Assembly (NCBI GenBank): GCA_934654765.1
Contig: CAKUGX010000036.1
Location: 1 to 15,918 of the forward strand
Source: an uncultured Collinsella sp.
Lineage (GTDB): Bacteria > Actinomycetota > Coriobacteriia > Coriobacteriales > Coriobacteriaceae
Direction of reading: 5' to 3'
Length of the DNA: 15,918 nucleotides
A program made the translations under genes and the position numbers. Shown in pieces: positions 13,431 to 15,918 of this stretch (position 1 is its first letter; each line of letters begins with the position of its first letter). The notes under the pieces were generated by a model, which ran no database searches, was not told where the DNA came from, and saw nothing but the letters and a program-made list of their open reading frames with translations.

Positions 13431-15284
13431 ATGCCCGAGAAGATTGAAGAGCTGGTACGCGCTGCGCTTGCTGCGGCCCAGGAGGCCGGCGACCTTTCCG
13501 CATTTGAACTTGACGATTGCGCTATCGAGCGACCGGCTGACACTTCTCATGGCGAGTGGACCTCTACCATGGCCCTGAAGTCCGCCAAGCTGGCCCACTG
13601 CGCCCCGCGCAAGATCGCCGAGGCCATCGTTGCCCATATGCCCGAGGACCCCGCGATTGAGAAGGTCGAGATCGCAGGCCCCGGCTTCATCAACTTCTAC
13701 CTCTCCGTTGCCGTCAAGAATGCCATCTTTGGTGAGGCTCGCGAGAAGGGCATGGACTTCGCTAAGTCCAACGTCGGTGGTGGCCTGAAGACCCAGGTCG
13801 AGTTCGTTTCCGCCAACCCCGTCGGCCCCATGCACATTGGCCACGGCCGCTGGGCCGCGCTGGGCGACTCGCTCTGCCGCGTCATGGACCACGCCGGTTA
13901 CGACATCCAGCGTGAGTTCTACATCAACGACCACGGCTCTCAGATGAACACCTTCGGCAACTCCATCAGCACGCGCTATATGCAGCTTGCCGACATCATC
14001 GCCAAGCAGGGCGTGGATATCGACGAGGCTCACAAGATCTTGATCGCCGACCGCGACGCCTTTGTCGCCGACGAGAACGACGAGCATCCCGAGACCCATC
14101 CGTACCAGGACAACTTTGCCGAGACCCTGGGCAAGGACTCCTACGGCGGCGACTACATCATCGACGAAGCTGCCGAGTTCTGGCGCACCGACGGCGACAA
14201 GTGGGTCGAGGCCGATCCGCAGGAGCGCATGGAGAGCTTCCGTGAGCGCGGCTATGTGAAGATGGTCGACAACATGCGCGACCTCTGCCACGCCGTCAAT
14301 TGCGACTTCGATCGTTGGTACTCCGAGCGTTCGCTGTACGTGAAGGACACCGAGGGCGAGACCGCCGGTACCTCTGCCGTCGACCGCGCTTTTGAGAAGC
14401 TCGACAAGATGGGCTACCTCTACACCAAGGACGGCGCCCTGTGGTTCCGCTCCACCGACCTGGGCGATGATAAGGACCGCGTCCTGATCAAGTCCGACGG
14501 TGAGTACACCTACTTCGCCTCCGACGTTGCCTATCACTGGGATAAGTTCCAGCGCGTCGACCACGTCATCGACATTTGGGGTGCCGACCACCACGGCTAC
14601 ATCGAGCGCGTCCGCTGCGTCTGCGACGCTCTTGGCTATCCCGGCAAGTTCGAGGTTCTGCTGGGCCAGCTCGTCAACCTGCTGCGTAATGGCAAGCCCG
14701 TTCGTATGTCCAAGCGCAAGGGCACCATGGTGACCCTGCAGGAGCTCGTCGACGAGGTCGGCTCCGATGCCGCTCGCTACACGCTCATCTCCAAGAGCTC
14801 CAACCAGATGGTCGACTTCGACATCGAGGCCGTTAAGAAGCGCGACAACTCCAACCCGGTCTATTACGTGCAGTATGCTCACGCCCGCGTGTGCTCCATC
14901 CTGCGCCGTGCCGCCGACGTAACGCCTGAGCAGGCCGACGAGATGGGCATGAAGGCCGTTGCCGCCAAGGCCATCGGTGAGAACGTCGATTACTCGCTGC
15001 TGACCGACCCGACCGAGCTCGCCCTTTCGCGCAAGCTCAACGAGCTCACCGACCTGATCGCCAGCTGTGCTCGCGATCGCGCTCCGTTCCGTCTGACCCA
15101 CTTTGCCGAGGAACTCGCTGGTGACTTCCACAGCTTCTACGCTGCCTGCCAAGTGCTGCCGAGCGAGGGCCGTCCCGTCGACCCCGAGCTTTCGCGTGCC
15201 CGTCTGGCCGCTTGCGATGCCGTCCGCGTGACGCTCGCCCTGGTGCTCACCCTCGTTGGCGTTTCCGCGCCCGAGCAGATGTAA
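13431..15284 (+). CDS. argS: Arginine--tRNA ligase
   Basis: Class I synthetase charging tRNA-Arg. The 617-residue protein has the N-terminal Add-1-like domain, the HIGH motif (135-138, in NPVGPMHIGHGR), FYINDHG (163-169), WGADHHGYI (383-391) and the KMSKS equivalent RMSKRKG (425-431). A DALR-type anticodon-binding domain runs from about residue 495 to the C-terminus, which ends GVSAPEQM. AGGAGG (13421-13426) lies four bases before the ATG at 13431. The frame is open 43 codons further upstream but has no site there. The protein is longer than many bacterial ArgS because of an acidic insertion at about residues 190-232. It is followed by a strong terminator. Confidence 0.96.
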   Translation: MPEKIEELVRAALAAAQEAGDLSAFELDDCAIERPADTSHGEWTSTMALKSAKLAHCAPRKIAEAIVAHMPEDPAIEKVEIAGPGFINFYLSVAVKNAIFGEAREKGMDFAKSNVGGGLKTQVEFVSANPVGPMHIGHGRWAALGDSLCRVMDHAGYDIQREFYINDHGSQMNTFGNSISTRYMQLADIIAKQGVDIDEAHKILIADRDAFVADENDEHPETHPYQDNFAETLGKDSYGGDYIIDEAAEFWRTDGDKWVEADPQERMESFRERGYVKMVDNMRDLCHAVNCDFDRWYSERSLYVKDTEGETAGTSAVDRAFEKLDKMGYLYTKDGALWFRSTDLGDDKDRVLIKSDGEYTYFASDVAYHWDKFQRVDHVIDIWGADHHGYIERVRCVCDALGYPGKFEVLLGQLVNLLRNGKPVRMSKRKGTMVTLQELVDEVGSDAARYTLISKSSNQMVDFDIEAVKKRDNSNPVYYVQYAHARVCSILRRAADVTPEQADEMGMKAVAAKAIGENVDYSLLTDPTELALSRKLNELTDLIASCARDRAPFRLTHFAEELAGDFHSFYAACQVLPSEGRPVDPELSRARLAACDAVRVTLALVLTLVGVSAPEQM

Positions 15285-15330
15285 TCTGCGGGTCATTTGA
15301 CCGTGTAGGTTTGCTTTAACTGAGCCCTAT

Positions 15331-15363
15331 AAGCCCGATCTCCCACGGAGGTCGGGCTTTTTT
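15331..15363 (+). terminator. argS terminator
   Basis: A 13-bp stem with one T-G pair (15331-15343 with 15347-15359), a three-base loop, and a run of six T spanning the stem base and tail. Confidence 0.92.
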
Positions 15364-15408
15364 CGCAAATGCCGACGTATTGACGAATTTGGAACTGCTG
15401 GAAATACG

Positions 15409-15558
15409 AAACTATGCCGGTTTACTACGATGAATTGAGAATTTCCAACCACGCCGGCTTTTCGCAAAAAAGCGCAAGGCATCTACCTGCGGTTTTAGTT
15501 CAACATGTTTCGGAGTGGTCGCGGTTGAGCGATTCGTCGTAGTAAACCGCCATAGTTT
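15409..15558. repeat. 150-bp element with 22-bp inverted ends (MITE-like)
   Basis: The arms 15409-15430 and 15537-15558 are inverted copies with one mismatch in 22 bases. Allowing G-T pairs, the match continues inward to about 28 bases. The arms contain CGGTTTACTACGA and TCGTAGTAAACCG. Between them is non-coding sequence with a small CGC-AAAAAA-GCG hairpin. There is no reading frame for a transposase. I found no clear target-site duplication. It could be a small non-autonomous element or a large structured repeat. Confidence 0.65.
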
Positions 15559-15588
15559 TGGCGGAGGCAGTCCGATTTGTGGGTGGTA

Positions 15589-15622
15589 AACCAAAGAGTG
15601 TCCCTTTTGATTAGTCGTGGTT
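15589..15622. repeat. Possible decayed GGGAC-loop hairpin
   Basis: AACCA (15589-15593) and TGGTT (15618-15622) can pair. On the minus strand the enclosed sequence includes CAAAAGGGACACTCTTTGG, which shares AAAAGGGACA with the loop side of the REP copies. The stem is short, so this is tentative. Confidence 0.35.
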
Positions 15623-15680
15623 GATTTCCGATCTCAGCCGAACACGTTGAGCGGATAGACCGTTCCCGCAGCTAGCCGAA

Positions 15681-15713
15681 CGCCCCCGAGGCCCCATTCA
15701 GGCCCCGGGGGCG
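15681..15713. terminator. GC-rich terminator-like hairpin
   Basis: A 13-base stem with one mismatch (15681-15693 with 15701-15713) and seven-base loop, followed on the plus strand by CCGTTTTCC. No plus-strand gene lies just upstream. It may end the minus-strand gene entering from the right, though the minus tail is poor. Confidence 0.45.
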
Positions 15714-15844
15714 CCGTTTTCCCAGTTGAAGGAACGGTGGAGATGTGTTTCGATGGGTCCGGTGGCCATGCTCCGCCCGCCGCCCGGCACCTCTTCCCAG
15801 ACTCAGCCGGACGGTCGGTCCGTCTATTCCGTTTTTCTCCTAGG
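15714..15844. other. Intergenic sequence before the right-hand gene end
   Basis: No gene seen. A small CGGAC/GTCCG inverted repeat lies near 15802-15818, followed by a T-rich stretch (15828-15838) on the plus strand. Confidence 0.3.
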
Positions 15845-15918
15845 CTAGGCCAGCGGGGCATCGCCCCTCTCTGCGCGCGCCCTCTCGATGAGCCCCGGCG
15901 TCAGGTCGAGATCGCCGA
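15845..15918 (-). CDS. C-terminal end of an unidentified gene (partial)
   Basis: A minus-strand frame open from the right edge reads DLDLTPGLIERARAERGDAP, then LA, before a TAG at 15847-15845. The helical, charged composition and GC-rich codons look like a genuine protein end. Only about 23 residues are visible, too few to name a family. Confidence 0.6.
   Translation of the reverse strand, partial: GDLDLTPGLIERARAERGDAPLA

Noticed and set aside
13413..15296. A 627-codon minus-strand reading frame opposite argS
   Set aside because: It mirrors the whole ArgS gene, shows no motifs, and has the same Val/Gly/Leu/Asp-rich shadow composition.
15634..15861. A 75-codon minus-strand frame near the right end
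   Set aside because: It overlaps the end of the better-supported right-edge frame and runs across a terminator-like hairpin. Its Pro/Gly/Arg-rich protein looks non-coding.

Overview
The window is high-GC bacterial chromosome, probably from a Coriobacteriia gut actinobacterium of the Collinsella type. That is an inference from base composition, codon use, the CarD-type regulator and the overall gene style; no marker gene fixes the taxon. It is mostly housekeeping genes, separated by intergenic regions rich in hairpins and repeats.

Layout. At 1-39 a plus-strand gene ends. trpS (126-1175) and a WecA/TagO-type polyprenyl-phosphate sugar-phosphate transferase (1334-2533) are both on the minus strand. 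The 526-base gap 2534-3059 holds a candidate structured RNA on the minus strand (about 2739-2909). The plus strand then carries a PflX-type radical SAM protein (3060-3998), tRNA-Ala(CGC) with a good promoter and terminator, a small tail-anchored coiled-coil protein (4286-4744), nicotinate phosphoribosyltransferase (4829-6334) and proB (6438-7565). A minus-strand S33 proline-iminopeptidase-like hydrolase (7767-9185) lies between proB and proA (9298-10584). An HD-domain protein follows (10756-11355), then a REP-associated Y1 transposase (RAYT, 11488-12246, minus), a CarD-like regulator (12603-13088, minus) and argS (13431-15284, plus). The last 630 bases hold the argS terminator, a 150-bp element with long inverted ends, other hairpins, and the C-terminal end of a minus-strand gene entering from the right.

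How the genes relate. proB and proA give the first two steps of proline synthesis, and the peptidase between them may release proline from peptides. trpS, argS and tRNA-Ala serve translation. The phosphoribosyltransferase serves NAD salvage and the WecA-like enzyme starts a lipid-linked cell-surface glycan.

Most notable is the RAYT with its apparent REP family. Three near-identical 44-47 nt hairpin repeats (10584-10630, 11354-11400 and, inverted, 12561-12604) lie around the RAYT gene. Each begins inside the TAA stop codon of the gene before it and sits between that stop and the gene's terminator. Other hairpins of similar design, with GGGAC in the loop, occur at 4008-4086, 6328-6376, 7715-7745 and 15589-15622. 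Two of these can form pseudoknots, and one also overlaps a stop codon.
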